A stretch of DNA of 64,000 nucleotides. Origin: Salinibacter pepae (GTDB lineage Bacteria; Bacteroidota; Rhodothermia; Rhodothermales; Salinibacteraceae). A model generated the notes under the pieces. It was not told the DNA's origin. It was given only the letters and a program-made list of their open reading frames with translations, and made no database searches. Of this stretch, positions 1 through 7,000 are shown piece by piece (positions within the stretch are counted from its first letter, which is position 1; each line of letters begins with the position of its first letter). The stretch is taken from NCBI RefSeq assembly GCF_947077775.1, contig NZ_CAMTTE010000001.1:1826501-1890500 (forward strand). Reading direction: 5' to 3'. The translations under genes were made by a program, and so were the position numbers.

Positions 1-23
1 AGTTCGAGCCGACGCTCGACTAG
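1..23 (+). CDS. C-terminal tail of an upstream gene, cut by the window edge
   Basis: A frame open from the first base reads FEPTLD and stops at a TAG at 21-23. Only six residues are visible, so the protein cannot be identified from sequence. In E. coli thrS precedes infC and the rest of the operon order matches here, so thrS is the obvious guess, but this is synteny inference only. A strong terminator follows 87 bases downstream, which fits the end of a gene. Confidence 0.25.
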
Positions 24-109
24 CCGCCCGCCCCCTCCTACGAACCGCCCCAATTCAGGCGACCTTCACTGAAACCTCAAAGGGGCGCCCACGTGTATAG
101 CATGTGCCG

Positions 110-162
110 ACTCGGTCTTTCGTGCCGGAGCCTGTCATCCGCTCCGCACAGACCGAGTTTTT
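110..162 (+). terminator. Strong intrinsic terminator or attenuator upstream of infC
   Basis: A perfect 9-bp stem (ACTCGGTCT at 110-118 with AGACCGAGT at 150-158) encloses an inner stem (CGGAGC at 126-131 with GCTCCG at 141-146, extended by GTG/CAC). It is followed by a run of five T at 158-162. This is a classical intrinsic terminator. It ends only about 44 bases before the infC start, so it either terminates the preceding gene or works as a leader attenuator of the infC operon, as the L20 leader does in Firmicutes. I could not find a clear competing antiterminator. Confidence 0.8.
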
Positions 163-205
163 CACTATCCCCGCGCTCTTCTCTTAAAAAACCACCGATC
201 CCGCT

Positions 206-724
206 ATTGCTGACGTCGATAAACTCCGCGTAAATCAAGAAATTCGTGCCGACGAGGTTCGTGTGGTCGAACCCGACGGCGACCACGCCGTGGTTCCGAC
301 CGGCGAGGCCCTCGACCGCGCCCGCGACCACGAACTCGATCTCGTGGAGGTTGCGCCGGACGCCGACCCGCCCGTCTGCAAGATCCTCGACTACGGCAAG
401 TACCGCTACGAGAAGCAGAAGGAGGAGCAGCGGCGCCGGAAGAAGTCGAAGTCCATGGAGATGAAGGAGCTTCGCTTCCGGCCCCGTACCGAGGAGCACG
501 ACTTCAACTTCAAGGTCGATCACGCCCGCGAATTTTTGGAGGACGGCAACAAGGTCAAGGCGTACGTCCAGTTCAAGGGACGCGACATCGTCTACAAGGA
601 CCAGGGCATGGACCTGCTGCGCCGCATGATTGAGGAGCTTCAGGAGATTGCCCGCATCGACCAGCAGCCGGAAATGGAAGGCCGGCGAATGGTGATGATC
701 CTCGCCCCGCACAAGAACAAGTAG
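206..724 (+). CDS. infC: Translation initiation factor IF-3, starting at ATT
   Basis: IF-3 binds the 30S subunit, blocks premature 50S joining and proofreads start-codon and initiator-tRNA choice. The protein is 172 aa when started at ATT 206. The N-terminal domain holds the conserved RVNQEIRADEVRVVEPDG-type segment. The central linker is Lys/Arg-rich (KQKEEQRRRKKSK), and the C-terminal domain ends with the typical EGRRMVMILAPHKNK. After the in-frame TAA at 185-187 there is no ATG, GTG or TTG until GTG 263, and starting there would delete the conserved N-terminal motif. ATT 206 is therefore the best start, matching the AUU start of E. coli infC that underlies autoregulation by IF-3. It is the first gene of infC-rpmI-rplT. 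Confidence 0.95.
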   Translation: MADVDKLRVNQEIRADEVRVVEPDGDHAVVPTGEALDRARDHELDLVEVAPDADPPVCKILDYGKYRYEKQKEEQRRRKKSKSMEMKELRFRPRTEEHDFNFKVDHAREFLEDGNKVKAYVQFKGRDIVYKDQGMDLLRRMIEELQEIARIDQQPEMEGRRMVMILAPHKNK

Positions 725-892
725 GGCGACCGCCCCCCCCGACGTGGGCCTGCCGACGCGTGCGTCGCTCCGCCCGTGCCCGGCTCCTTTTTGTGGACTC
801 TGTGCGGACAGGAACGCCCGTGCGCTCCTCTCATATGTGGCGTGTTCCACTTCTGCGTACTTCGTGAATGAATCCCTCGGGGTGTTGCTGCC

Positions 893-1090
893 ATGCCCAA
901 GATGAAATCCCACAGCGGTGCCAAGAAGCGCTTTAAGAAGACCGGCAACGGCAAGATCAAGCGCAAGAAGGCAAACAAAGGGCATCTGCTGACCAAGAAA
1001 AACGCAAAGCGCAAGCGCCAGCTGCGCAAGAGCGTGGTCGTCGACGACAAGGCGAACCGGGACCGGATCAAGCGCATGCTGTCCACCTAA
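893..1090 (+). CDS. rpmI: 50S ribosomal protein bL35
   Basis: A 65-residue, highly basic protein of the large ribosomal subunit. It begins [18 protein letters not shown], which is diagnostic for bL35, and its length is normal for the family. The start is an ATG with no recognisable Shine-Dalgarno. It lies 168 bases after infC and 156 before rplT. These gaps are long for a ribosomal operon and leave room for leader structures or internal promoters, but I could not identify one. Confidence 0.98.
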   Translation: MPKMKSHSGAKKRFKKTGNGKIKRKKANKGHLLTKKNAKRKRQLRKSVVVDDKANRDRIKRMLST

Positions 1091-1246
1091 CCGCGCCGAA
1101 GACGCCGGGCGGCCTGCCGGAAGGCGAGCCTTGTTCGGTCCTCCATCTGTTGTTTGTGGAGTCTTTCCCGAAACGGGGTTGGCCTGTCGCCAGCACTCGC
1201 TTAGTTTGTGTTTTCGACTGTGTTGTCAAACTGACGTTTTGTTTCT

Positions 1247-1594
1247 ATGCCGCGCGCAACGAACAAGCCGGCGACCCGTCGGCGACGGAAGAAAATTCTG
1301 AACAAGGCGAAGGGCTACTGGGGCCGTCGGAGCAAGGTCTACAAGGTGGCCAAGCACGCGGTCGAAAAGGGCCTGCAGTACGCCTACCGGGACCGCCGCC
1401 AGAAGAAGCGCCGGTTTCGGCGGCTGTGGATCACCCGCATCAACGCCGCGACGCGCCAGCACGACGTGAGCTACTCCCAGTTCATGGGCCAGTACCGGAA
1501 GTCGGACCTGGACATGAACCGGAAGGTGCTCGCCGACCTGGCCGTCCACGACCCGGACGCCTTCGAGCAGATCGTGGACCACGTGATGGAATAG
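1247..1594 (+). CDS. rplT: 50S ribosomal protein bL20
   Basis: bL20 is needed early in 50S assembly and in several bacteria represses its own operon by binding mRNA. The 115-aa product begins [16 protein letters not shown] and contains [19 protein letters not shown], both family hallmarks, and its length is normal. The start is ATG after an AT-rich stretch (about 1200-1246) with no Shine-Dalgarno. The stop codon TAG at 1592-1594 directly abuts a palindromic repeat, and the Phe leader peptide of pheST follows 80 bases later. Confidence 0.98.
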   Translation: MPRATNKPATRRRRKKILNKAKGYWGRRSKVYKVAKHAVEKGLQYAYRDRRQKKRRFRRLWITRINAATRQHDVSYSQFMGQYRKSDLDMNRKVLADLAVHDPDAFEQIVDHVME

Positions 1595-1636
1595 ATGATG
1601 CGTGACTCCTGAGGAGAGGGAGGCATCACGCATCAT
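1595..1636. repeat. Palindromic intergenic repeat, family A, copy 1
   Basis: ATGATGCGTGA (1595-1605) pairs perfectly with TCACGCATCAT (1626-1636) around a 20-nt loop containing TGAGGAG. A second copy at 37397-37442 shares the TGATGCGTGA/TCACGCATCA arms and the TGAGGAG loop motif, so this is a dispersed element and not a one-off hairpin. There is no T-run on either side, so a terminator role is not obvious. Confidence 0.8.
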
Positions 1637-1673
1637 GACTCACGACCCACTCTTCCCCAGCCGTCCTGCTGCG

Positions 1674-1745
1674 ATGTCATTGATTCCGCCGACGTTTCGG
1701 TTTGCCTTTGCGGGGTCGACCGTCCGAACGCTGCAGGGGCGCTGA
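1674..1745 (+). CDS. pheST leader peptide, Phe-rich attenuator control peptide
   Basis: A 23-codon frame starts at ATG 1674 and stops at TGA 1743-1745. Its codons 8-12 read Phe-Arg-Phe-Ala-Phe, with all three Phe codons TTT. The position between rplT and pheS is that of E. coli pheM, whose leader peptide is also Phe-rich. The last codons overlap the antiterminator strand 1733-1741. A ribosome reaching the stop would hide that strand, while one stalled at the Phe codons would leave it free. The peptide itself probably has no function beyond translation-coupled control. The start has no Shine-Dalgarno, as elsewhere here. The reading is from sequence only, and no homolog search was possible. Confidence 0.75.
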   Translation: MSLIPPTFRFAFAGSTVRTLQGR

Positions 1746-1812
1746 CCGTCGACCGCCACCATTGCTGGTGACTGCATCCCGCCCCTGCCCCGCAGGCTCG
1801 GCGGGATTTTTT
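1733..1812 (+). promoter_or_regulatory. Transcription attenuator of pheS-pheT (antiterminator/terminator pair)
   Basis: The terminator is ATCCCGCC (1776-1783) paired with GGCGGGAT (1800-1807), plus an inner CCTGC/GCAGG stem (1784-1788 with 1792-1796), followed by T's at 1807-1812. The alternative antiterminator is GCAGGGGCG (1733-1741) paired perfectly with CGCCCCTGC (1780-1788). It uses the 5' arm of the terminator, so the two are mutually exclusive. A further GGTCGAC/GTCGACC pairing (1714-1720 with 1748-1754) could act as the protector stem. With the Phe leader peptide this is the complete logic of ribosome-mediated attenuation. Confidence 0.75.
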
Positions 1813-1882
1813 ATTGCCCCTTGCGTTTCGAGTCTCCGGCGCCGCGCCGCTCTCTGTGACCCTTGACTCGCGATTCCCTTCC

Positions 1883-2893
1883 ATGCCCGACGAAATCGAC
1901 CAGCTCCGTGAACAGATTGAGGCCGAATCGATCGAGAGCGCCGAGGAGGCCGAGGCCTTTCGCATCAAGTACCTCGGTCGCAATCAGGGCGCGATCCCAG
2001 ACCTGTTCGATCAGATCGGCGACCTGCCCCCGGAGGAGCGCCCCGAGTTTGGACGGCGTCTCAACGCCCTGAAGGACCGCGCCCAGGAGCGAATCGACGA
2101 GGCACAGGCGCGCCTCGAGCGACAAGAGCAGACGGGCGGCCCCGACATCGATCTCACCCTGCCGGGCCGACGCGGCTTCACGGGGTCGACGCACCCCCTC
2201 ACGCAGACGCTCGACGAGATCCTGCGCATCCTGCGCGGGCTCGGCTTTGCCACCCACGAGGGGCCGGAGGTCGAAACCGACTGGCACAACTTCACAGCCC
2301 TCAACTTTCCGCCCGACCACCCGGCGCGGGACATGCAGGACACCTTCTTCCTCGAGGACCCGCCCGAGGGGACGGAGCCCCGTGTCCTCCGCACCCACAC
2401 CTCGCCCGGTCAGATCCGGATCATGGACACCCAGACGCCCCCCATTCGGGTGGCGGTGCCGGGGCGGGTGTACCGCAACGAGGCGATCTCGTACAAGTCG
2501 TTCTGCCTCTTTCACCAGGTGGAACTGCTATACGTGGACGAGAACGTGACGATGGCCCAGCTCAAGCAGGTGCTCTACAGCCTCGCCCGCGCCCTCTTCG
2601 GGGAGGACGTGACGCTCCGCTTCCGCCCCAGCTACTTCCCCTTCACCGAGCCGAGCGCGGAGGTGGACGTGTGGTGGGACGACGAGGACGCCGACGACGG
2701 CGGGCAGTGGATGGAAATTCTGGGCTGCGGCATGGTGCACCCCAACGTCTTCGACGCCGTCGACGTGAACCCGGAGCGGTACACCGGCTACGCGGTGGGC
2801 ATGGGCGTGGAGCGGATGGCCATGCTCCGGCACGGCATCGACGACATCCGGATCTTCTACGAGAACGATGTGCGGTTTCTCGACCAATTCTGA
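1883..2893 (+). CDS. pheS: Phenylalanyl-tRNA synthetase alpha chain
   Basis: The catalytic subunit of the alpha2beta2 enzyme charges tRNA-Phe in the cytoplasm. The 336-aa product has the N-terminal coiled-coil arm (residues ~1-85) that grips tRNA, then the class II catalytic core. The core includes the motif 2 region ([20 protein letters not shown]) and motif 3 ([22 protein letters not shown]). The ATG at 1883 is preferred over an in-frame start at 1814, because [11 protein letters not shown] matches the usual N-terminus and the longer form would run into the attenuator. Its TGA stop lies inside a repeat hairpin that begins the element separating it from pheT. Confidence 0.97.
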   Translation: MPDEIDQLREQIEAESIESAEEAEAFRIKYLGRNQGAIPDLFDQIGDLPPEERPEFGRRLNALKDRAQERIDEAQARLERQEQTGGPDIDLTLPGRRGFTGSTHPLTQTLDEILRILRGLGFATHEGPEVETDWHNFTALNFPPDHPARDMQDTFFLEDPPEGTEPRVLRTHTSPGQIRIMDTQTPPIRVAVPGRVYRNEAISYKSFCLFHQVELLYVDENVTMAQLKQVLYSLARALFGEDVTLRFRPSYFPFTEPSAEVDVWWDDEDADDGGQWMEILGCGMVHPNVFDAVDVNPERYTGYAVGMGVERMAMLRHGIDDIRIFYENDVRFLDQF

Positions 2894-2930
2894 CAATTGC
2901 GAAGTACGAATGTCGAATTTCGAATTGTCA
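2891..2930. repeat. Left terminal repeat hairpin of the pheS-pheT insertion
   Basis: TGACAATTGCGAA (2891-2903) pairs with TTCGAATTGTCA (2919-2930) with one bulged G, forming a 12-bp stem that includes the pheS stop codon. Bases 2907-2925 are an inverted copy, 18 of 19 identical, of 3360-3378 on the other side of the four-helix-bundle gene. Confidence 0.75.
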
Positions 2931-2936
2931 GGAGCC

Positions 2937-3281
2937 CTATTCCTCGCGGGCAGTTTTCTTGGACGCGACGATGATCGATGCAATCTGGCGTGCCTCGTCC
3001 TGTAGTTCTGAAACCTGGGAAGCGGGTCCAGCACCGAGCTCATCGAGAAGCTCCAGCCAGAACTGCGATTCATCGGCCTCTTCTTCCACAAGGGCAAGCT
3101 TGGCAATGAAATCCTTGTGGGACCGGGCATGGCACGCAGCTCGGTAATTCGCCCCTACGGATGTGGCAGACCGGAGGAGTTGCTTCCGAATAACGCGGCA
3201 TTCAGGAGCATTGGGAAGCGATTTGCAAAGGTGAATCACGTTCAGCGTGAACCGCTTTGTCCGAGGTCGGAGATCTGACAT
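2937..3281 (-). CDS. Four-helix-bundle protein, 23S rRNA intervening-sequence family
   Basis: The 114-aa product reads MSDLRPRTKRFTLNVIHLCKS at its start and contains RKQLLRSATSVGANYRAA, then EEADESQFWLELLDEL. This is the conserved layout of the four-helix-bundle/S23 family (residues ~5-110, four amphipathic helices). The biochemical role of the family is not settled. Members are found inside 23S rRNA genes and as free genes, and the Avd accessory protein of diversity-generating retroelements is a structural relative. The start at 3281 is chosen over an upstream ATG at 3329 because family members begin at this MSDLR-type sequence. It is the only minus-strand gene in this block. Confidence 0.85.
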   Translation of the reverse strand: MSDLRPRTKRFTLNVIHLCKSLPNAPECRVIRKQLLRSATSVGANYRAACHARSHKDFIAKLALVEEEADESQFWLELLDELGAGPASQVSELQDEARQIASIIVASKKTAREE

Positions 3282-3341
3282 CGGCACCAGAAGATTCCAT
3301 GACGAAAGAAGCCGTCGTGCGATAGACACGTGAGCACGATG

Positions 3342-3390
3342 GATATAACACCATTCGCCATTCGAAATTCGCCATTCGAAAATGGATATC
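3342..3390. repeat. Right terminal repeat hairpin of the insertion, overlapping the pheT start
   Basis: Three CCATTCG units occur at 3351, 3358 and 3372. The arms GATAT (3342-3346) with ATATC (3386-3390) and CCAT with ATGG fold a hairpin that includes the pheT ATG at 3382-3384. Bases 3360-3378 are the inverted partner of 2907-2925. The repeat may therefore affect pheT initiation. Confidence 0.65.
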
Positions 3391-5874
3391 AGCTACAATT
3401 GGCTCAACGAGTACGTCGATCATGACTGGAGCCCCGAGAAGTTGGCCGAGCGCCTCACCATGGCCGGGCTGGAGGTGGAGACGGTCCGCCCCCTGGGCCA
3501 GGCGCTCGACGGCGTGGTGGTCGGCGAGGTGACCACCGTCCGCGCGCACCCCAACGCCGACCGCCTCGTGCTCTGTGACGTGGACCTCGGCGACGGCGCC
3601 CCATCCCAGATTGCCTGCGGCGCGCCGAATGTGGCCGCGGGGCAGAAGGTGCCGGTGGCCACGGTGGGCACCACCCTGTCGCGCCCCGACCCGGATGCCC
3701 CCGAGGCGCGGCAGGAGCTAACCGTGGAGGCCCGCGAGCTGCGCGGCGAGGCGTCGAACGGCATGATCTGCGCGGAGGACGAGCTGGGCCTCTCCGACGA
3801 CCACGCCGGCATCATGGTGCTCGACGACGAGGCGCCCGTCGGCACGCCGTTCCCGGAGTACCTCGACGCCCATGGCATCCCGGCGACCGACGCGGTGCTC
3901 GACATCGAGCTCACCCCGAACCGCCCCGACGCCGCCAGCCACATCGGCGTGGCCCGTGACGTGTCGGCCCTCGCGGACAGCACCCTGCAGCGCCCCGCGG
4001 TGGAGACGCCCTCGGAGGGCGGCCCCGTGGCCGAGGAAATCACCGTCGACCTCCGGGACGAGGCCGGCTGCCCCCGGTACGTGGCCCTGCTGGTGCGGGG
4101 CGTAGACGTGACCGACTCGCCCCTCTGGCTGCGCCGCCGCCTCACGGCCATCGGCCTGCAGCCGCGCAACCACGTGGTGGACGTGACCAACTTCGTGCTC
4201 CACGAGTGCGGCCAGCCGCTCCACGCCTTCGACCTCGACGCGATTGCCGACGACACGATCGTCGTCCGCTCCACGGACGACGAAACGCCCTTCACGACGC
4301 TCGACGACCAGGAGCGAGAGTTGCCCGAGGATACGCTCCTCATCTGCGACGCGGAGAAGCCCGTGGCCGTGGCCGGTGTGATGGGCGGGGCCAACTCGGA
4401 GGTGTCTACGGAGACGACGGACGTACTCATCGAGAGCGCGTACTTCGACCCGTCCACCATCCGCCGCACCGCGAAGGCGCTCGACGTGCAGACCGACTCG
4501 TCGTACCGTTTCGAGCGGGGCGTGGACCGCGACGGGCAGGTGTGGGCCGCCGCGCGCGCCGCCGAGCTGATCGCGGACCTGGGCAACGGCACCGTCGTCC
4601 CCGGCATGGTCGACGAGCACCCCCATCCGCCGGACGAGGAAACGGTGTCCCTCCGCCCCGACCGGCTCACGCAGGTGCTCGGCACCGAGGTGGCGACCGA
4701 CGAGGGGACGCGCCTGCTCGGTGCCATCGGCTTCAAGATCGAGGACGGGGAGGACGCGCTCCGTTGCACCGTGCCCACCTGGCGCCCCGACGTGTCGATC
4801 GAGGAGGACCTGATCGAGGAGGTGGCGCGCCTGCACGGCTACGACCAGATTCCGGAGCCCGAGCGCGTGCCCGTGCCCAGCCGCACGCCGCAGCAGCCGC
4901 CGGAGGAGACGCTGGGGCGGCAGGCGCGAAGCCTGCTGAAGGGCCTCGGCTACCGCGAGATCTACACCAACAGCATGCTGCGCAAGGACCGCGCCGAGCG
5001 CTTCAACGCCCCCCCGGCCGGTAGCGATCGGGCGCCCGTCGTGGAGACGAAAAACCCAATCTCGGAGGAGATGGCCGCCCTGCGTCCCCGGCTGCTGCCG
5101 GGCGCGCTGGAGGTCATGCAACACAACCACAACCACGGGCAGGAGGCACTCCGCGTGTTTGAGTTCGGCCGCGTCTTTCGCCGTGCCACCGATGCCGACG
5201 CCCCACTCGTCCCCGGCTACAGCGAACACCCGGCGTTGCTGGTTGCCCTCAGCGGCCCCCACGCACCCACCGGCTGGGACACCGAGCCACGAGACGCCGA
5301 CCTCTTCGACCTCAAGGGCACCGTCGAGACCCTTCTGGAGGACCTCCGCGTGCCGGACCGTCGGGTGCGTCCCCGCGATGCGGGCGCGGTGGACGAGGCC
5401 CCGCCGGTCACGCAGCACCACATCGACGTGGCCGCCGGGGACACGCCGCTCGGCACCGTGGCCCGGGTCCGGGACGACGTGGCGGCGGACTTCGACCTCG
5501 ACACGCCCGTCTTCGTGGCCGAATTCCACTGGGCCGCCCTCGTCGGCAGTGCGACGGCAGAGCAACACCGCGACTACGAGCCGGTGAGCCGCTTCCCGGT
5601 CGTGGACCGCGACCTCGCCGTGCTCGTCCCCGCCAATCAACCGGTAGGACCGCTGCAACGCGCGATCCGCGAGGCCGGGGCGCCCCTACTCCGTCGCGTG
5701 GACGTGTTCGACACGTACGCGGGCGCGGGGATCGACGAGGACACCAAGAGCGTGGCGTTTACCCTCCGCTTCGGCGCCGACCGCACGCTGACCGACGAAG
5801 AGGTGGACGCTCGACTCGACGCCATCGTTGAGCGCCTTGCGGCAAACCACGGCGCCCGCCTGCGACAGCAATAG
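3382..5874 (+). CDS. pheT: Phenylalanyl-tRNA synthetase beta chain
   Basis: The 830-aa partner of pheS carries tRNA binding and editing. Visible domains in order are an N-terminal segment (MDISYNWLNEYVDHDWSPE), an EMAP-type tRNA-binding fold (~40-150; HPNADRLVLCDVDLG), the B3/B4 editing region (~205-385; DVTNFVLHECGQPLHAFD), B5 (~405-480), the catalytic-like core (~490-700), and the C-terminal FDX-ACB anticodon-binding domain (~735-830; EPVSRFPVVDRDLAVLV). The length is normal. It should be cotranscribed with pheS under the upstream attenuator, but the inserted four-helix-bundle element lies between the two and its repeat covers the pheT start codon. Confidence 0.97.
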   Translation: MDISYNWLNEYVDHDWSPEKLAERLTMAGLEVETVRPLGQALDGVVVGEVTTVRAHPNADRLVLCDVDLGDGAPSQIACGAPNVAAGQKVPVATVGTTLSRPDPDAPEARQELTVEARELRGEASNGMICAEDELGLSDDHAGIMVLDDEAPVGTPFPEYLDAHGIPATDAVLDIELTPNRPDAASHIGVARDVSALADSTLQRPAVETPSEGGPVAEEITVDLRDEAGCPRYVALLVRGVDVTDSPLWLRRRLTAIGLQPRNHVVDVTNFVLHECGQPLHAFDLDAIADDTIVVRSTDDETPFTTLDDQERELPEDTLLICDAEKPVAVAGVMGGANSEVSTETTDVLIESAYFDPSTIRRTAKALDVQTDSSYRFERGVDRDGQVWAAARAAELIADLGNGTVVPGMVDEHPHPPDEETVSLRPDRLTQVLGTEVATDEGTRLLGAIGFKIEDGEDALRCTVPTWRPDVSIEEDLIEEVARLHGYDQIPEPERVPVPSRTPQQPPEETLGRQARSLLKGLGYREIYTNSMLRKDRAERFNAPPAGSDRAPVVETKNPISEEMAALRPRLLPGALEVMQHNHNHGQEALRVFEFGRVFRRATDADAPLVPGYSEHPALLVALSGPHAPTGWDTEPRDADLFDLKGTVETLLEDLRVPDRRVRPRDAGAVDEAPPVTQHHIDVAAGDTPLGTVARVRDDVAADFDLDTPVFVAEFHWAALVGSATAEQHRDYEPVSRFPVVDRDLAVLVPANQPVGPLQRAIREAGAPLLRRVDVFDTYAGAGIDEDTKSVAFTLRFGADRTLTDEEVDARLDAIVERLAANHGARLRQQ

Positions 5875-6015
5875 CCTCGTGCCCGCGCCCTCATGAGCCG
5901 CCGCCTGTTATTCCCTACCTGGTGATTTTCATTCTCGCGGTCGTTCTCCTGATCTTCGGGTAGCTTCCCTCGGCGGCTGGGGCCTGCGCGGGCGGAGGCG
6001 CCGCGGGCCGAGGCA

Positions 6016-6033
6016 CGAGACGAAACCGTCTCG
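6016..6033 (+). other. Small perfect hairpin in the pheT-to-coiled-coil gap
   Basis: CGAGACG (6016-6022) and CGTCTCG (6027-6033) pair perfectly around AAAC. There is no adjacent T-run, so it is not a clear terminator. The rest of 5875-6153 shows no supported gene. Confidence 0.4.
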
Positions 6034-6153
6034 AATCGCCGGCTGTTGTTCCCTTCTACACCTTCGCGTCCGCAATCCGCTCCCGGACGGCCTCGACGGG
6101 ACGGCCGTCGCCCGCAGCCCCCGGTTCTGCGTTTCACCTGTGCGGTGCCCCCT

Positions 6154-6543
6154 ATGGACGATCCGACACGCGCATCGTTGCCCGACTCCGACCCCGCCCC
6201 GCCCGTGCCGGAGTCCATCAAACCGGACGACACGCTGCCGGACGCGGACCTGAGCCCCCTGCCGCCCGAGTACCGGGCCGTGGTGCGGCGCCTCCAGGCC
6301 GACGTGGACCGGGCCACCACCGCCCTCGATCGCCTGCAGGCCGAGAACGAACGCCTCCGGCGTCGCGTCGCGGAGCTGGAGCGGCGCCCAGCGGTGCGTC
6401 CGGACACCACCCCTCTCGTGCTCGACGACGACCCGGGGGCCCTCCGGGACCGCATCTCGGCCTTCATCGAGGCCATCGACGCGTACCTCGACAACGAAGC
6501 CGACGGGGCCCCGAACACATCTTCCTCTCCCGACTCGCCTTGA
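6154..6543 (+). CDS. Small coiled-coil protein upstream of zapA
   Basis: A 129-aa soluble acidic protein of no recognised family. It has a Pro/Asp-rich flexible N-terminus (1-45), a heptad-like coiled coil (~48-90; ADVDRATTALDRLQAENERL), and a short helical C-terminal motif (ALRDRISAFIEAIDAYL). Twenty-eight bases separate it from zapA, implying cotranscription. A small coiled-coil protein next to ZapA suggests a division-associated ZapB-like role, but this is inference from context. ATG 6154 is chosen because the upstream in-frame extension (from 6046) is low-complexity Pro/Arg-rich sequence typical of non-coding GC-rich DNA. Confidence 0.7.
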   Translation: MDDPTRASLPDSDPAPPVPESIKPDDTLPDADLSPLPPEYRAVVRRLQADVDRATTALDRLQAENERLRRRVAELERRPAVRPDTTPLVLDDDPGALRDRISAFIEAIDAYLDNEADGAPNTSSSPDSP

Positions 6544-6571
6544 CGACGCTTTCCCCCCTGCCTCCGTCTCC

Positions 6572-6937
6572 ATGGCCGACCCCGAGCCGACCAAGTCGAT
6601 TCGCGTGCGCATCCTGGGCCGGGAGTACGCCCTCCGCGTGCGGGAGGACGACGAGGCCCACACCCGGCGCATCGCGTCCTCCGTGGACGCCCGGATGAGG
6701 CAATTCAAGGACAACCACCCCGACCAGGCCGAACTGACAACCGCGGTCATGACCGCCCTTACCCTCGCCGAGGAGTTGTATCTTCAGCGTGAGGAGCACG
6801 AGGACGGCACCACGGCCCTCAACGAGGAGCTGGCCCGCCTGTCGAGGCAGCTGGAGGAGGCAACCCCCACGCCCGACGACGCCCCGGACGCGGACGGGCA
6901 GGCCGCCGGCGATTCCCCCGACGGACCTCCCCCCTGA
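6572..6937 (+). CDS. zapA: Cell division protein ZapA
   Basis: ZapA cross-links FtsZ filaments at the division ring. The 121-aa product has the N-terminal globular ZapA fold (IRVRILGREYALRVREDDEAHTRRIASSVDARM, residues ~8-45), a helical region TAVMTALTLAEELY, and a coiled-coil tail ending in an acidic, Pro-rich extension (~90-121) longer than in typical family members. The sequence and length (usually ~95-110 aa) fit ZapA. It lies between the coiled-coil gene and the ABC-F gene, all on one strand. Confidence 0.85.
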   Translation: MADPEPTKSIRVRILGREYALRVREDDEAHTRRIASSVDARMRQFKDNHPDQAELTTAVMTALTLAEELYLQREEHEDGTTALNEELARLSRQLEEATPTPDDAPDADGQAAGDSPDGPPP

Positions 6938-7000
6938 TCCGCCCTCCATCTGGCACGAACCGGTTGGACGGGCACTCATCGCAGAGCGACGCACCCCTAC

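Larger units (their letters stand above)
2891..3380 (-). mobile_element. Candidate repeat-bounded four-helix-bundle element inserted in pheS-pheT
   Basis: A single gene for a 23S-intervening-sequence-type four-helix-bundle protein is bracketed by 19-bp inverted repeats (2907-2925 and 3360-3378, one mismatch). The unit of about 490 bases sits exactly between the pheS stop and the pheT start, in the opposite orientation to the operon. Related proteins are encoded by intervening sequences inside some bacterial 23S rRNA genes, which are known to move horizontally. That this copy is or was mobile is inference from the repeats, orientation and location. No target-site duplication was identified. 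Confidence 0.55.

Noticed and set aside
5922-5963. A very hydrophobic mini-frame (GTG start, 13 codons) after pheT
   Set aside because: It is too short, has a doubtful start and no ribosome-binding evidence, so a leader or membrane peptide cannot be supported.
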